Below, in pieces: positions 42,305 to 55,760 of a stretch of DNA of 64,000 nt. The position numbers were made by a program, and so were the translations under genes. The notes under the pieces were generated by a model. The model was given only the letters and a program-made list of their open reading frames with translations. It ran no database searches and had not been told where the DNA came from. The stretch comes from Puffinus mauretanicus (lineage: Eukaryota > Chordata > Aves > Procellariiformes > Procellariidae): positions 1,886,001 to 1,950,000 of the forward strand of contig JAJKFH010002364.1 of assembly GCA_023333565.1 (NCBI GenBank), in the 5' to 3' direction. Numbering within the stretch: the stretch's first letter is position 1; the number at the start of each line of letters is the position of its first letter.

Positions 42305-43769
42305 CTACAAATTAATCCCTTGCCCATAATAGTCTGTAATCTTCATCACTGGAGGAGAGACACAGTGAAAGTGTGCCGGGGGGAGGGGGGCAGAGAGGGA
42401 GCGAGCGAATGAAGGATGGTGTTGGCTGTGATATACTTGGCTGTCAGCTCTGTTTCAGCACACCTCCACTCATCTGGAAAGCATCTAAATAGCCTTATTT
42501 GGAGAAGTGGGAGGAGATGACGCTTTCTTTTAAATAATTGCGGGATCAATATAAAGAAGATATTATACACAGAAAATGGGAACTTAAGGTCTTCCATCCC
42601 TAATAGTGGAGCTGGATGATCAAAAGGGGATTGTGTGTGTGTGTGGGCTCAGAGGTGCCAGCCCCCAGCACCTGTTTCCCTTCCTTGCTGATTTTATTAA
42701 ATTAGAACAAAAGGAGAAAATTATGGACGGAGGTTTAGTGGTTGGAGTGGGGCTTGTGTCCGCGGACACACACACCCTCACACGCACACACGTTTCTCTC
42801 TCTCCCCCTTAGCTAATTAATTAAAATTAAATATCAAATGTAAGTGCCAGGAAACTGCTGGGAGAAAATTAATGCCTTTAAACGGCACAAGACAAAACAC
42901 GACGATCAATAAATTCTGAGTAACTGGGAGAAAAGGTCTGTTCCCTCCCATGCAGAGTAAAGCAATAACCAGACCTAACTTCCACTTTCGGAAAAAAACC
43001 AAAAAACCAAAAAAACAACAAACCCAAACAAAACAAAACCCCTCTCTTACTAAAAGCGGGTTTAATTGTGGAAAATGAAGATATAGAAATAAAAGTTATC
43101 TGCGAATTATAAAACCCCAATTTCTTCCCCTACCTAATTTCCTTCCCTTTCGTGTATAGCCGTGTGTGCTTTGATCATATCAATTTCATTCTTGTTTTGG
43201 ACGCTCCAGTCGCTACTCAGTTTGAATTAGCTGCCAGGAAAAAAAAAAGGAGGGGGGGGGAGATAGGAAAATAGAGAAAGCATAAAAGGAAAATTAGATT
43301 TTTTTTGTCTTTGAGGCTGGTGACACATACAAGGACAGGTCCTTTGCAATTACCGCGGGCAATGATCCTTTAGAAAGCAGAAATTAAAAGTTGGGAGAAA
43401 TAATGGGTAAAACAATCAGCTTGTAATTTTGGTAGGGCTTGGACATGATTAGTCCATCAGCGGGCTGGGCCCAGGGGAGTCCCGCTGAGCGGGAGCCCAC
43501 AACAGCCCCCGCTCATATATTATACACCAGCCCTTAGATTTTAATCAGACACCACAACAATGTCCTTTCCCTTTTATGACTTTATTATGCTTTATCTTTA
43601 AATTATAAATCACCTCCTGGGTTGAAATGGTATGTATAATCTCTGACCATGTGTAGGTACCTACCTCTCCCCTTTTTCCTGACCTTACCGACGGGGCTGC
43701 CACGCACACGCAGCGAGAGCGAAGTTTTAATCTGCATGTACACACACTTGCACAAATATACATCTGACT

Positions 43770-43790
43770 GTTTGTTTGTTTGTTTGTTAG
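43770..43790. repeat. (TTTG)n tetranucleotide repeat
   Basis: Five tandem TTTG/TGTT units. Confidence 0.85.
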
Positions 43791-44114
43791 CAGCTCCTCT
43801 TTCCCTCCTCCTCCGGCCGTGCCTCTGATCTCATCTTTTCTTTCGGATAAATTTTCCTCCCATTACTTCTGCCCGCAGTTCTGGGATATTATTTATGAAA
43901 AGTAGGTGGTAGTTTAGGTAGATGCCGATGACTTGGCTTTATCAGATATGCTGTGGTAGTCGCCCGCATTTGTAATTTTTCGGGGAGAATGCGGTTTTTG
44001 GGGGGTGGCGGCGTTAGGGATATTTTTTATCCCCTGGGTCTTAGAAAAAAAATCATACTAATTGTAATTAATTCTCTGTGCCCGGTTGCCCGGGCAGGGA
44101 CAGTCCCTAATGGC

Positions 44115-44164
44115 GCACCTAAATTAGCACAAATTAGTCCAGAGCACCTAAATTAGCACAAATT
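44115..44164. repeat. Two copies of a 21-base direct repeat with homeodomain core
   Basis: GCACCTAAATTAGCACAAATT occurs identically (as a 21-base unit) at 44115-44135 and 44144-44164, a 29-base period. Each copy holds an AAATTAGC word resembling a homeodomain site; a third partial AAATTAG follows copy one. It may be a small regulatory duplication. Confidence 0.9.
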
Positions 44165-44276
44165 CCCGGATTTGCACTGGGTGCTCGGAGAAGGAGCCAC
44201 ATCTCCAGGGAGCACCCCCAAACAGAGGCACCTCCTGCTCACCCCGGCGCGCTGGCGAGTACCGCCAGCCCGGTGG

Positions 44277-44312
44277 GCACCGACAGACGCACCGACAGAC
44301 GCACCGACAGAC
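44277..44312. repeat. Three tandem copies of a 12-mer
   Basis: GCACCGACAGAC is repeated three times without change. Confidence 0.95.
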
Positions 44313-45449
44313 ACCGCCCCCCGGGGGATGGGGGGGCAGAGCGGGGATGCTGGGGAGGCACGGCCGGGCCCCGTCCCGACGGGACCCCCAGCCCGCCCAG
44401 CGCTTTTGTTTGTTGGCGGTTTAAAGCGAGTGTTATAAAGATGTTCTATTGCTCCTAATCACAATTGATTGTCAATTAGAGCCTCATTTGTGCAATCTCC
44501 ATCCATCTGCCATCTCTGGTTATCTGTTCACCAGAAAGTTAGCGCTGATTATGGGGCCCTAGATGAGTTGTGACATGTAATATCTCTCTCGTGATCGGGC
44601 CGGGTGACCGGTCCCCTCTCGCTCTCCAGGAAGACAGTCCTTTCCATTTTCCTTGCAGGAGGGACGAGCAACAGCCTCTCCCGGGCGAGCGAGTCGGGGA
44701 GATGTTGCCTTTCGGGACTAGCTGGAAGGGGTGCTGGAGGGTGAGGGGCTGGCAGGGGACCCCCCAGAAGGGCGGCATCGACTCCATGCAGAGCCAGGTC
44801 CCCATATTTTGGGCCCGTACCCCTTGCCCCGCTGGGGAAAGCTCCCACGGAAACGTTTCCTTCTCCAAAATAAATAGAGAAACACAGGGAACACCCTCGC
44901 GTTTTTACAAGCCTCCCCGCCGCAGCGATAGTTATCTCTGTAGTTGGGCTGAATTATACCTGCGGGGAGGTGATATTTCCAAAGCCTGAAGGAGCCGGTG
45001 GCCAGAGCATCTCCCGGGAACCGCCGGCCCCTCCGCCACCCCGGGCGGTCCCCGCCGAGCCCCGTGTGCCCCCGGGGAGGGGGAGGCCTCTGCCCCGCCG
45101 GAGGCCAAGGGCTCCCCTGAGGATGTCGCGTTTAAGGACGGGATCCGATGCCTTGGTTTTGCAACGGCAGGGCAGGGAGGCCCCCGCGGAGAGCTCTGCC
45201 CCAAGGCCCGCCGGTGCCCGGTCACCCTTCACCCCAGGAGGGAGGCAGGCCGGGCACCCTGAGGGACCGGGGGTGCCCCCGCCGCTCCCCAGCTCCTGGC
45301 AGCCTCCGAAGCCGAGGCCTCCGGCGGTCCTGGGAGTACTGGGGTCGGAGGGGAGGTCCCACGGCTACGAGCGGTTTTCCGCCTCGAACTTAATTAGTTA
45401 ATGCCGAATTTCAAATTGGATTTCAGCAAACTCCGGATCAACGAACGAT

Positions 45450-45523
45450 CCTTTTTTTTTCCTTCTTCGTGGTGTTTTTTTTTGTGTGTTTGGTTTTTTT
45501 TTTTTGTTTTTTTTTTTTTGTGA
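45450..45523. repeat. T-rich low-complexity tract
   Basis: Several T runs of 8-13 bases joined by short G/GT interruptions, lying between two CpG-rich blocks. Confidence 0.9.
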
Positions 45524-45860
45524 CTGTTCACCATTCATCCCCCTCCCCGTCCCTGGGGGGTGTGGAGGTCCGGGTAATTAAGGGCATTTATCGCCGCGGT
45601 AAAACAATTTAGCAGCCCTCGCTGCATCGAGAAGGTCACGCCGGTGGCTGCACCAGGCGCGGAGGCTCCGCGTCCCTCGGCGCTGCCCGCAGCCCCGGCA
45701 CAGCGAGGTCCCGCCGACGCGGGTCTTTCCGCAGCCGCATCTGCCCGGTTGGGGGGTCCGGGAGGTCCCTTGGGCTTCTCGCCTTCCCCATTTTGTTTCC
45801 AAACGCAATCGGGCTCCAAAACCCATCTCGTCCTGCCCTGAGTGGGTTTCTCTCGAATGT

Positions 45861-45873
45861 ATTATTATTATTA

Positions 45874-45905
<32 letters not shown>
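45861..45905. repeat. (ATT)n microsatellite
   Basis: About 15 ATT units with one interruption (TTAATT) near 45873. Confidence 0.95.
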
Positions 45906-46229
45906 GTGCCCCTGGCTTCCGTGGCCGCACGCAGCGCCTGCCAGCCCCCGAGCAGCGGGGCCAGCCCCTGCCTCGCACATGGTTCTTGGTCTCATCCTGA
46001 TTTTGCTGTGCCCCGCCAGTGCCTCTCCGCGCAGGGCAGAGCTGAGGGCCGGGGACAGGCGCTCACCTCGGGATGCCCGGCTCTTCCCGGGGAGGTAGGG
46101 ACCCCCACGCACCCCCTGAGCCAAAATCAGGGAATTAATTAACTCTACCCACGAAGGCAAATGATTTAGGGGGAAAAAAAAGATTCTGAAACAGATCTCG
46201 CCCTCTATCAATGCAGTGTCAGGTCCTCA

Positions 46230-46400
46230 TAGTAGAAGATTTAAAAGCCCTGGGGATTCCAGGTTAGGGTAGTAATGAGCTTAATTGAGGTTAATGCTTC
46301 CTGCACAGCTCCTTGATTATTAAATTAATATTATCACACACATGAATCATAATTAGAAGTTTAAATAATGCTCTAGGGGAATCCTCAGAGGATCTATTAA
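46230..46400. promoter_or_regulatory. Candidate regulatory block upstream of NKX1-1
   Basis: An AT-rich block between CpG-rich sequences, with GCTTAATTGAGG, ATTAAATTAATATT and ATCATAATTAGAAG words and no simple repeat structure. It resembles a homeodomain-bound enhancer by motif content only. Confidence 0.25.
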
Positions 46401-47090
46401 ACAGTTCCCTTCCCTCTCGCCGGCTCCCTCCCAGCTCCCCGGCAGCCCAGGGGGTGGCTGGGGATGGGTGCTGCTGGGTGGGTGGGGGACGGACGGAGGG
46501 AGAGATGCCCACGACTGTCACCCGGGGGGGGGAAGGGGGAGGTGGAGAGAGCAGAGAGAGGGGCAGCGGCACCCACGGTCCCTCGTCGCCCTTCTAGTCT
46601 TAGCTCGGCGGATCCCCGTTTAAACAGCCGCTCCCCCCCGCCTCCTAATTTGGACGCTTATCTCCCAGCACCCGGGAGTTTATATAAAATACTAATAAAG
46701 TGCCTTGTTGTCACTTATCGCGGCTGGGATCGCCTCTGCAGGGGCTTTTTCACACACCTCGCGAAAGCCGATCCGTTTTGCTGGCTGGAGGCGTTCCGCC
46801 GAGAGCATCCCCGGGCCGGCCGCCGGGATGCTGGGCAAGGTGGGGGGGGAACGGGGAGACACCCCCCCCCTCTTCCCCGGGTACCAGCTCCCCTGCCCGC
46901 GGCCCCAGCCCCCGGCACGGCCGAGACACGCGTGGGAAGCAGCCTCAGGGTGGGGGGTCCGGCTTGGGCTGGGGGGGGGCAGAGCCCCCCCTTTCTGCCC
47001 CCCATTTCCCGAGCCGAGGTGCTGCACCGACAGCAGCACCGTCCCGTTTGCAGGGGCACAGGGGACACACGTGTGCTTCAGGGACAAGCG
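46400..47090. promoter_or_regulatory. GC-rich, CpG-bearing block
   Basis: Third GC-rich stretch upstream of NKX1-1, with long G and C runs and no conserved protein seen. It is directly followed by the (ATT)n microsatellite. Confidence 0.4.
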
Positions 47091-47094
47091 GCTC

Positions 47095-47098
<4 letters not shown>

Positions 47099-47165
<67 letters not shown>
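47099..47165. repeat. (ATT)n microsatellite, about 22 copies
   Basis: A pure 67-base TTA/ATT array. Its length suggests it is polymorphic. Confidence 0.95.
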
Positions 47166-47439
47166 TCTAACGCAAGGCTAAAAGAGGGGTGGAAGCGGCG
47201 GTGGAGGGGGCACACGCGGCCCCTCAGCATCGCGGGGGACGTACGTGTGAAGGAAAAAATAAAATAAAAGAGAAATCAGATGGCCGGCACGCAGGCAGCT
47301 CTCGCTTGCTCTTTCTCTTTCTATTTATTTTCTTCTCTGTTGCTGAAACATATTGAAGGGGGAGAAAAAGGAAACATTAAGTTCAACTGTGAGCCTTGCC
47401 GACGGTTTAACGATTTCAAATGAGCTCTGACTCTGGTGA

Positions 47440-47690
47440 AAATCTGACAATTACCCATCAGGATGGCAGATGATGGTTAAAATTACCAGAAATCAATATT
47501 CTCACCGGGTGTCCCAGCCTGATAAGAGAGACCAAGACAATGTTGACTATTAAAGTCGACAGCTTGAGATATTACACTATTAGTTATGCTATTTTTAATA
47601 ATCTATAATATTTGGGCTATAATTAATTAATTATACGGGTCAGATAATATCTGGGGCTGGAATGAGGTCTGAAGGGTCTATTAAGGTTGG
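47440..47690. promoter_or_regulatory. Candidate regulatory block with triple TAATTA
   Basis: An AT-rich, non-repetitive block with TAATTAATTAATTA at 47620-47633 (three overlapping homeodomain cores), several TATTAAAG/TAATAATC words and a GTCGAC palindrome. Enhancer-like by content; conservation is unknown. Confidence 0.25.
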
Positions 47691-50009
47691 TAATGAGAAA
47701 GGAGAAATCTAATCTAAGGACGAGGAGCCGTGAAGGAACAAATATACAACAGACTTCAGACAGAGCGAGAGGGAAGGAGAAGGGCTATTGCAGACTCAGT
47801 GCACACACCTCTGCTCTTCTCATGTCCCAGGCAGAGGGGCTGCCCGTGATAGCATCTCCCCCCACTCCTTTATGCAGGTACCCAGAGGCCTGGCTCTCAC
47901 TGAGATGCTATGGTCCCTGGGAAGCTAGTGAAGGAAAAAAGATTTGACTTGTATTAAGGAATTCATGTTAAAAGAAAGGAAAAAAAAAAAACCCCAAATA
48001 AAACCTAATAGGTCGTCCATCTCCTGTCATCCCCCTCACTCCAGCAGCAAGTGTCTGTTATTATTGCGATGTGGGGACTCTTCAGGCAGTCATGAAGTTC
48101 AACCCTCCCTCCAAATACTGCTAAGCCCCTCCTCGCAGGTACCGTTTCTGACGTTGGTGGTGGCATCTGAACAGCCTTTGTGGTGCCCCGGGTTGTGCAG
48201 TCGTTTAAGATGTATGCCGACATCCATGCACTAATGGCACACGCATGTGAGTGTAAATATCACTGTCTATGAATACATTGTATATGGATACTTCTTTCTG
48301 TAGATACACACATTTGTATAAGGAATATACACAAGATACACAAATATACATGTGAAAGAATAAAAACTAACTGCATTGTAATGCACATATGTAAATACAT
48401 CTATTTATCTATCTTAAAGTGTTTATGTGCGTTGCATGTATCAGCCGCATAAAATGGCTTTATTCCCTTCTCTGCAAATGAACTTCAAGTCAGACCCTGT
48501 GAATTATAAACTCGCTTCTTGCTCAGCGTTACTAACCAATATTCTAGGTGTGACACTCAGGGCTTTACCTATTTTACATCGATTATAAACATCGCTCCTG
48601 GTACTGCTACCATAATCCTTTTTCTAGGGGTGTATTATTTATCATATTAGTTCTACCCTTATTAGTTACAGGAGGGTGTGTTGAACAACATCCTTTTGTA
48701 CAGAATGATGAAAAACACATTTTCTAGTTATGCTTAGATTAGCCAGGGTATTAATCCTTTCTTTTCCCAAGTAACATCTTAATTTCATCATTTTCAATAG
48801 GCCTCTCCTGGTCATACTTTTCTCAGCAATCTACTTATAAGATAGTCCTTGTCCAGATCTGGAAACAACAGAAATATTAAAAAACCATTTGCAATGGCAG
48901 AGATCCTTCTGGGAAACTGTTTGTTACAGTTCAACAGGATTCAGTCCTTCCCCAACTATTCTCTGTCGTTAATTGAAACCCAAAGCAGAGTCTGCAGAAG
49001 ATGCCAGCAATAGGCTGATGTTACCCTGCCCTATGTCTCCTTTGCATCCAACATGGCTATTTTCTTCTTCTTCCCAAGGCAGTGCCTAACCAAGGCCATT
49101 AGTAAGGCGATGAGGTGCTGATTGAACCTGAGAAGTTGCTAGGTGGGCATGGGAGACACAACTCCTGCAGGCACTTCTCACACAGCACCTTCTCAGGCAA
49201 GAACCACCCTATGAGCAAATGAAGGTCTTTCTCCCACCAGCCAAGAAGGAAGGGAGAAAAAGAGATTCTTCTGTTTCTTTCATTGTTTTTATATGTAAAG
49301 GAGTAAATTAACAAGAAGATCTAAATGGTTTACTCTTCATATTTAGACGAGACGTTCACAATGCTGCCAGGATTTAGCAGCTGTGATGGATTAGTGAAAG
49401 CGTCTCCACTCTTGTTGATGGTTGCGTGATTTTCAAATGCTGGCAGAGCTCGGGAAGCATGAGTGTGCGTGGGGCGGCTGGAGGGAGGTGGAACTGAGCC
49501 TCCGAGTTTTTCAGTTCAGGAGTAAAGCAAGAAGCCAAAACTCCAGCCCTATTAGCTTAATTGTTCAGTAGAATAAACCTGGTGAATTCAATGAAGACTG
49601 CCACATCCCTAATTTGCCCATATTGACAGGCTGCTCGGAGCTGCTTCTGTTGCCGATACTCTCAGCTACAGAAAATGGTGCCAAGGTGTTTCCATAGTCA
49701 CGTCACAGTTTTTTGAACCTGACCAACTTGTGCTACATCCCAGACTTCTGCCCTCTGCTACAGAACTTCACTGAAGTCCCTGCAACACTATTTGTGATGA
49801 ATTTGATTTGGAGGGGACAGAGGAGGCACACAGGTTGCACATACAGTTATGAATCGGTCTCATCTGAGACAATGGCAGACGGGTAAGCAATCCTCCTCTA
49901 TCATGTGTTTTTTTTTTTTTTATTTAAGCATTTAGAAATGAAGGTGATAGAGGTATGAGACACACGGAGAATACAAAGATTATCCTTTTAGATCTAATCT
50001 AGAGTCAAA

Positions 50010-50085
50010 GGGGCAGCTCTACAACTGGTGCAAATTAGTCTAGCTCTGTCAGCTGATTTACACCAGGAGGGGATCTAATGCAAAA
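50010..50085. repeat. Probable ancient amniote repeat relic
   Basis: The words ACTGGTGCAAATTAG, TAGCTCTGTCAGC and TGATTTACACCAG match the well-known inverted 'GTGTAAATCAGCATAGCTC ... TGATTTACACCAG' phrase of old reptile/bird interspersed repeats. The family is from memory and should be masked to confirm. Confidence 0.35.
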
Positions 50086-52504
50086 TTGCCTGATGCTTTA
50101 TTGCAAGACCTTGCTGATACTTGAAATCCCAGTCTTGTTAGTACTGAGAAACTTCCTGCATATTCAAGTTAGCATATTGAAGGCACTGCCCAATGTGCTT
50201 TTGTAATCAGGTTGGAGTTTTTTAAGGCATGCCTGGCATGCAGTTACTCCTCTCCTTAATACTGTGGTCCCAGCTGAGATGTGGTAATTCACTATTCAGT
50301 TCCAGACTGGGGAGGAGGGAAGGTAATTTTTTAGGCTGCCTGAATGCAGATTGAAAACATGTCCTCCTATTTATAGCTAAACAGAGTGGGTATACTGGAG
50401 CATTTTGCCACCATTTTCTGTGCACTTAGAATAGATGCAAAAAACTGCATCAGGCAAGAAGCAACAGAAATGCTGTATGCCTCAGTGCTAGAGAGAAATA
50501 TTTAGGCATTTGAAAGCCAAATCCAAATTAGGACTCCAATTTTAGATCTATGTTCAACATGAAAATTTGGACCTGGACTATCAGCCAGTCACCTTGGATT
50601 CTGAATCAGATTGATTTACAATTTCAGTATTATTTAAATTAACAACTGGAATATTCATCAAGCAGATTGACTGATTGCTGCAAAAGATCCAAGCAACGTA
50701 GGTTGACACGTATTCGTAGGGAAGTCTGTGGGGCACCTGACACGTGATAACTGCATGGCCAATACGACAGGGCGAGAGGCTTGTGAACTCCACCAGCCAG
50801 GAATCTTAAATGTGAAGGAAAACCTCATAAAGTGTGGTAAGTCAGTGGCTGATAATACTGTGACATTTGGAAGAGCACCCTTTTTGATATCAGTGGGACA
50901 TCAGTTTGTGAAGATTAGGGAAAACTAGGGAAAAGATTTGTAGATAAGACATAAAAGTAACTGAGCTTAAAGTCCAAAGCAGCAAAGAATCCTGTCCTGT
51001 CCCTATGTATAAAAAAAGAGTAGTTAAAAGGATAATATTTATTGTCCTTTGTAACGAATTATCAATACCCACAACATTAAAAACAAGTGTCAGCCGGTAT
51101 AGTAATTGCAGTTAGAGAAATAACAAACAAAACTACACCCTCAGCTATTTATAACTGAAGCGTACTGGACTTTGTTTTGAAAATTGTACATTCTGTAAAT
51201 GATATAATTCTCTACCAAGCAGAGCTGAGTGTCAAACCTGGAGTCCTTGCTCAGGCTTAACATCTTGTTCATGGAAAGCAGCGTTTACTCATGTGTTTTT
51301 ATCACTGGATGATGGGAATTTAAGAACAGCTGTATATATAATGTTGCTTTGAGAAGCATATCATAAATTGAAGGAGAAAAAGTCATAAATATATATTTAA
51401 GTTTGTCTCTAACAATGGTTCTTTCTCATAAATGTTGTGACTCCCATTTTCTGGCTATTGAAACAACTGCAGATACAGGCAAGAAGAATAATTTGTACCT
51501 GGAGTTGAAGCAGGAATGGGAACAAAGCCCCCAGCTGCCAGATTTTAGCTGTTATTTCTGATAATAAACTTTGCTTGAAAAGTAGATCAGAACAGTTATG
51601 AAACATAGATGAGAGTGGGAAAGATTACCTGAATTACAAGTTCCATCTTTGAATTCTGCTGTCCAAAAGTTAATTGTCTATGTTAGTTGTCTAGGCTGGC
51701 ACTTTAATTATTACATAGAAGAAAATGTTTCCGTGGGGCATTTCATTCCACCTGTCTTGGATGCCTTAGGATCTAAGGCACACAGAAAAATTGTGCAGGT
51801 GATAACAGGCACTATTCCTTCTGCCTTTTCAGGCAGAGAAACCAGTCTAGATTCCTGGATACAACTTTGCTGTTTAAACATAGAAATGCACATAACCGTT
51901 TCCCAGGTGTTTTGGGAGACTGAAGGGCAGAAGCCTTGCTGAAATTGGTGGTTCTGACATTTTCTTTTTGCCTTAAACCTGCTTTTATTGCCAAACTGCA
52001 ATAATGAGATGATGGGTTCGTATCAGATACATGTGCTTCTTAGCTCAGCCATCGAGTCTTATGCCCTGATTCTAAGCCTCATTGAAACTGAGGGGAATCT
52101 TGGTGTTAGTGGACACTGGCTCAGTCCCGAAGACTGTTTCAGTCACATCTTCATTTCATTTTTAAGAGAATCAATTGCTTTAAAGCTGATGACACATGTA
52201 TCTTTATTATGACCCAGTTACCAGTATAGGTTCACTTTGTACCGCCTTGGGTTGCCAAACACAATCTGTTTGACTGATGTCGGGTCCATTTCTTTGCATG
52301 ATCATTCTTCCAGCAGTCAATACTGAGGTTTTTTAAGGTATCGACCAGACAGCTATTGGATGAGGCAGGGCCACATGACCTACTGACCTAAAATACTGCA
52401 GCAAAAGTGGTGAAGATATGAAATCAATAACTTTATTGAAACAAATATCAGAGGTGACACTTTCTGCAGCAGGATTAAATGAAGAGGGTTGTTGTGGAAA
52501 TGGG

Positions 52505-52570
52505 TCAAATTCTACATGGCTGGTTCATGCAAGAACCCAGTTGGGTTAATGGGAATTCACACATGAGCGA
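52505..52570. repeat. Probable ancient amniote repeat relic
   Basis: GGGTCAAATTCTACATGG followed by a degenerate stretch recalls the 'GGGCCAAATTCTGC' phrase common in old amniote repeats. Weak, based on memory. Confidence 0.25.
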
Positions 52571-55500
52571 GAGAAGCAGAGGAGCAACATTTGGTCCAGT
52601 GTCAGGGTGTGCTGGGCTCAACAAGGCTGTGGCCAGGTTGAGCATGTGCTCAACCGAGGAGCATACACAGAGGTCTGAGGAACCAGGACGTAACTGCTGG
52701 AACGACTCTGCAAATGTCAGAGATCTGGCTCCTCTAACGCCCTGCTTCTCCACTTGTCCTTGAATGAGTCTATCAGCTGTACCAAGGGGCTGCCGCTGTG
52801 TGTTCACAGTGGCTGAGAGCTCTGAGGAGCTCTGGGATGACTTTCAAGGCAAAGTGTTGATCATCTGTTTCCACCGTTGACTTCAGGGGGAGTTCTGGGT
52901 GCTCAGTGACACACAAGTTCTGGCAGCCCCCAGGGAATTATGTGTGCACAAATATACTTTGTGTGCACATATACTGGTCTTTCATTTGAAACTCTTTGCA
53001 TGGCTTCACAAGGATGGAGAAACAATGGTAAACCCATATCCTACGCATAGGCACACTGTATTTTGTCAGTGTTTCAGGTTTCATGGGTATTTAAAACCAA
53101 CTAGCAGAGCGTCGTCATCATTACCACGTGCTCAGTGATTATGGTGTTTCCACAGCTTTAATTTTCATCCTTAGCTGTTTTTACTTGAGTAAAACCCCAG
53201 CCCTTTAGGTGAATCCAAGCATTTCTCAAAGTAGAAAATGTTGTCATCAGCACCAGTTAATATATAAAAGCTTCCCATCATTTACTGTGGAACCACAGGA
53301 GAAAGAATTTAATAAAATAAGTTATTTTACTTTCTCAAAAAATAACATTTTTTTTGGATTGTGAAACAAAGAGGAAAGAAAGAGTGAAGAAAAGCTCAAT
53401 AAACAGCCATTTTATTACTCTTGCTAGAAATAAAATAAAGGTAAGGGAGACTTGGCCACTGTTTTATTGTAGCCGTGAATTCACTTCTTTCATTTAAGTG
53501 TCTGTCACATTAGTAGAAAAATACAGACCACTCCAAAGTGTGTACACTGGCAATGACTATGCCCATTTTTCATTTTAAATAACTTTCAGCTATTCTTTCC
53601 TTTCCAGTGTTGGAGGTGGCAGGCTGGTATAGGTAGGTGTGCAAAATGAAAGCAGCATCTTTCCGTGGGCTCTAGGTCAGAATTTGGCACAAGTATCTCG
53701 CTGTGGCTTTGCTCAGTTCACACTGTAATACATTCTCAGTTTAATTGAAAGAATTAAAATGAAAAGAATTGGCTTGAATATATGTGCTTTATTTAATACT
53801 GCCACATTATGTTAAACTTAATAACAAATGAAATTATTCTCAAATCACTTCTTACTATTGAATGTGTGTTTTGTGAACTGAAATGAATTAACTATGAAGT
53901 CACTTTGCATCAGTGTTTTTGTATGTCAAACATTTCTCTATGCTACAATGCTGAAATGATGGCTCATAAGTCATTCCTAGTAGATATATGCAAGTTTAAA
54001 TGGATTAATTAAGGACTGAAGCAACTTTAAAATGGGCTTGTAAAATATTTTGTTTATCATAAATACGACATTTACACTATAAACAATAATAAGCTTTTAT
54101 ATAATACATCTATTTGGGAGATGAACTTGAAAAAGGCCTTCTAGTGGTGGAAGACTTGCAGGAATTAGGATAGAAGTGAACTCAGTAATGAAATTCAAAC
54201 AAGAGTTAGATTCCTCCAAAATACGGTGCATATTTCCTGCTCACATACAACGTCTCTGTAGCACTCGCCGTTAAATTAGTCGGTAATGTCCCTCTGCATT
54301 TTAAATAATACCAGATGAGACCACCCTTCTTTCTCTCTGTGAAATCAATTGGGCTGCTTGCACAGCAAAACACTACCGACTGTGAGGAAAAGCAGCAGAA
54401 TATGGCAAAAATGGACTTCAAAGTTATATTACAATGGCAAGCAAGAGCATCAGTACTATTACGGTAGCGACTACATCTATAATGAGGCATCAGGGAGGGA
54501 ACATGCACCTGCGGCATTTATCTCTTTATGTATACACCTGCCTTCATGAGATACGTTTTTACTGGAGCTTCTTCAGAGTTTGAATGTGAGCTAATGTATT
54601 TTCTAACATGCTCTGTATCTTTCCGTATTCTGTATCTCTGTGCGGAAATATTTCCATACTTCTCTTCACCACGAGGTCAGTAATAACAAGGATAATCATG
54701 GCCAGCTCTGGGTTTCTCAGTTGGTTCTGCCTATTATATTTCTTTGGATTTATGGATTATATTGCTTTGGATTTACAAAAAGAAGCGATGTTCTGGTGTT
54801 ACAAATACACGTCTTCTAACGGATACTCACCAGCTCTCAGCTACAGCTCACTACTTGAAGAAATTCATCCTCTTTATTAATTCAAAGTCATGAAAGTAAG
54901 ATAGAGTTATTAGACCGCCTTCTTTTTAGTCTCCTGCATGCTACTTTCTGTGAACAGTGGCCCCTGAACAAACGCTTTGTTTTAAAGCCTGTCTCCGAGG
55001 ATGGCATCTGAGTTCTGCCTTGAAGTAGCAGTTCCTTCCAAGGGTTACCAACCCTTCATTGGAAGAGGAGGAGGGAAAGTCAGCCTTATTTCTAACTTGA
55101 ATTTTTTTGGCCTCAGTTCCAGCCAGTGGCTCAGGTTTTGTGTTTCTTTGTTAGCCTAAACAGGTCTTTGGCATCTGACAGTTTTCCTTCAACTTTACTT
55201 ACTAACCTTGTCTTATACATGTAAAACTACCTGTCCTTCAGAGAAGTAATCTTTGCCACTTTTCTCCTTCTTCCAAATCCCGTGAAAGTAGATTGGTCTC
55301 ATGCCATTTCTTAAGGATAAACAAACCAAGAGATTTTAGTCCAAGGTGGGAAAGAGGATGCCACAGATGGGGACCTTTCCCAGAAAATGGCCTGTTGGTA
55401 TCCTCTTCTCATTTACTCATACCTCTATTGATTGTATCTGAAGGAATACAGCATGGGGAAAACGTATATACTGTCAAAGTCATTGGGCATTTTGCATTCA

Positions 55501-55717
55501 GGGACTCCCGAATGCACAAGTTGTTTGCATTCTAAGTGATCTGTTCTTATATCTATGTGGGGGAAATATTTTGTAGCTCTACTTTCGTGACATATTTTAT
55601 ATAACATTACTGTTTCTGTATACTATCTGGCTATTTTCTATAGTAAGCTGACAACAGACACCCTAAGGCCTTAGTATTGTTATAATAATGGGGATCTGGC
55701 ACGGCATAGATCTCTGA

Positions 55718-55760
55718 CTCACACACACATATATATGTATACACACAGACACACACACTC
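55718..55760. repeat. CA/TA dinucleotide-rich tract
   Basis: Alternating purine-pyrimidine sequence: CACACACACATATATATGTATACACACAGACACACACAC. Confidence 0.85.

Larger units (their letters stand above)
44180..46110. promoter_or_regulatory. CpG-rich block(s) upstream of NKX1-1 without a visible gene
   Basis: Two GC/CpG-dense stretches (about 44180-44400 and 44960-46100 with a T-rich gap at 45450-45525) lie 2-4 kb upstream of the NKX1-1 promoter. No conserved protein is seen on either strand. They may be outlying islands of the homeobox domain or the start of a non-coding transcript. Confidence 0.45.

Noticed and set aside
46464..47267. 267-codon plus-strand frame ending in a long Ile run
   Set aside because: It is GC-rich non-coding sequence read into the (ATT)n microsatellite; no conserved content.
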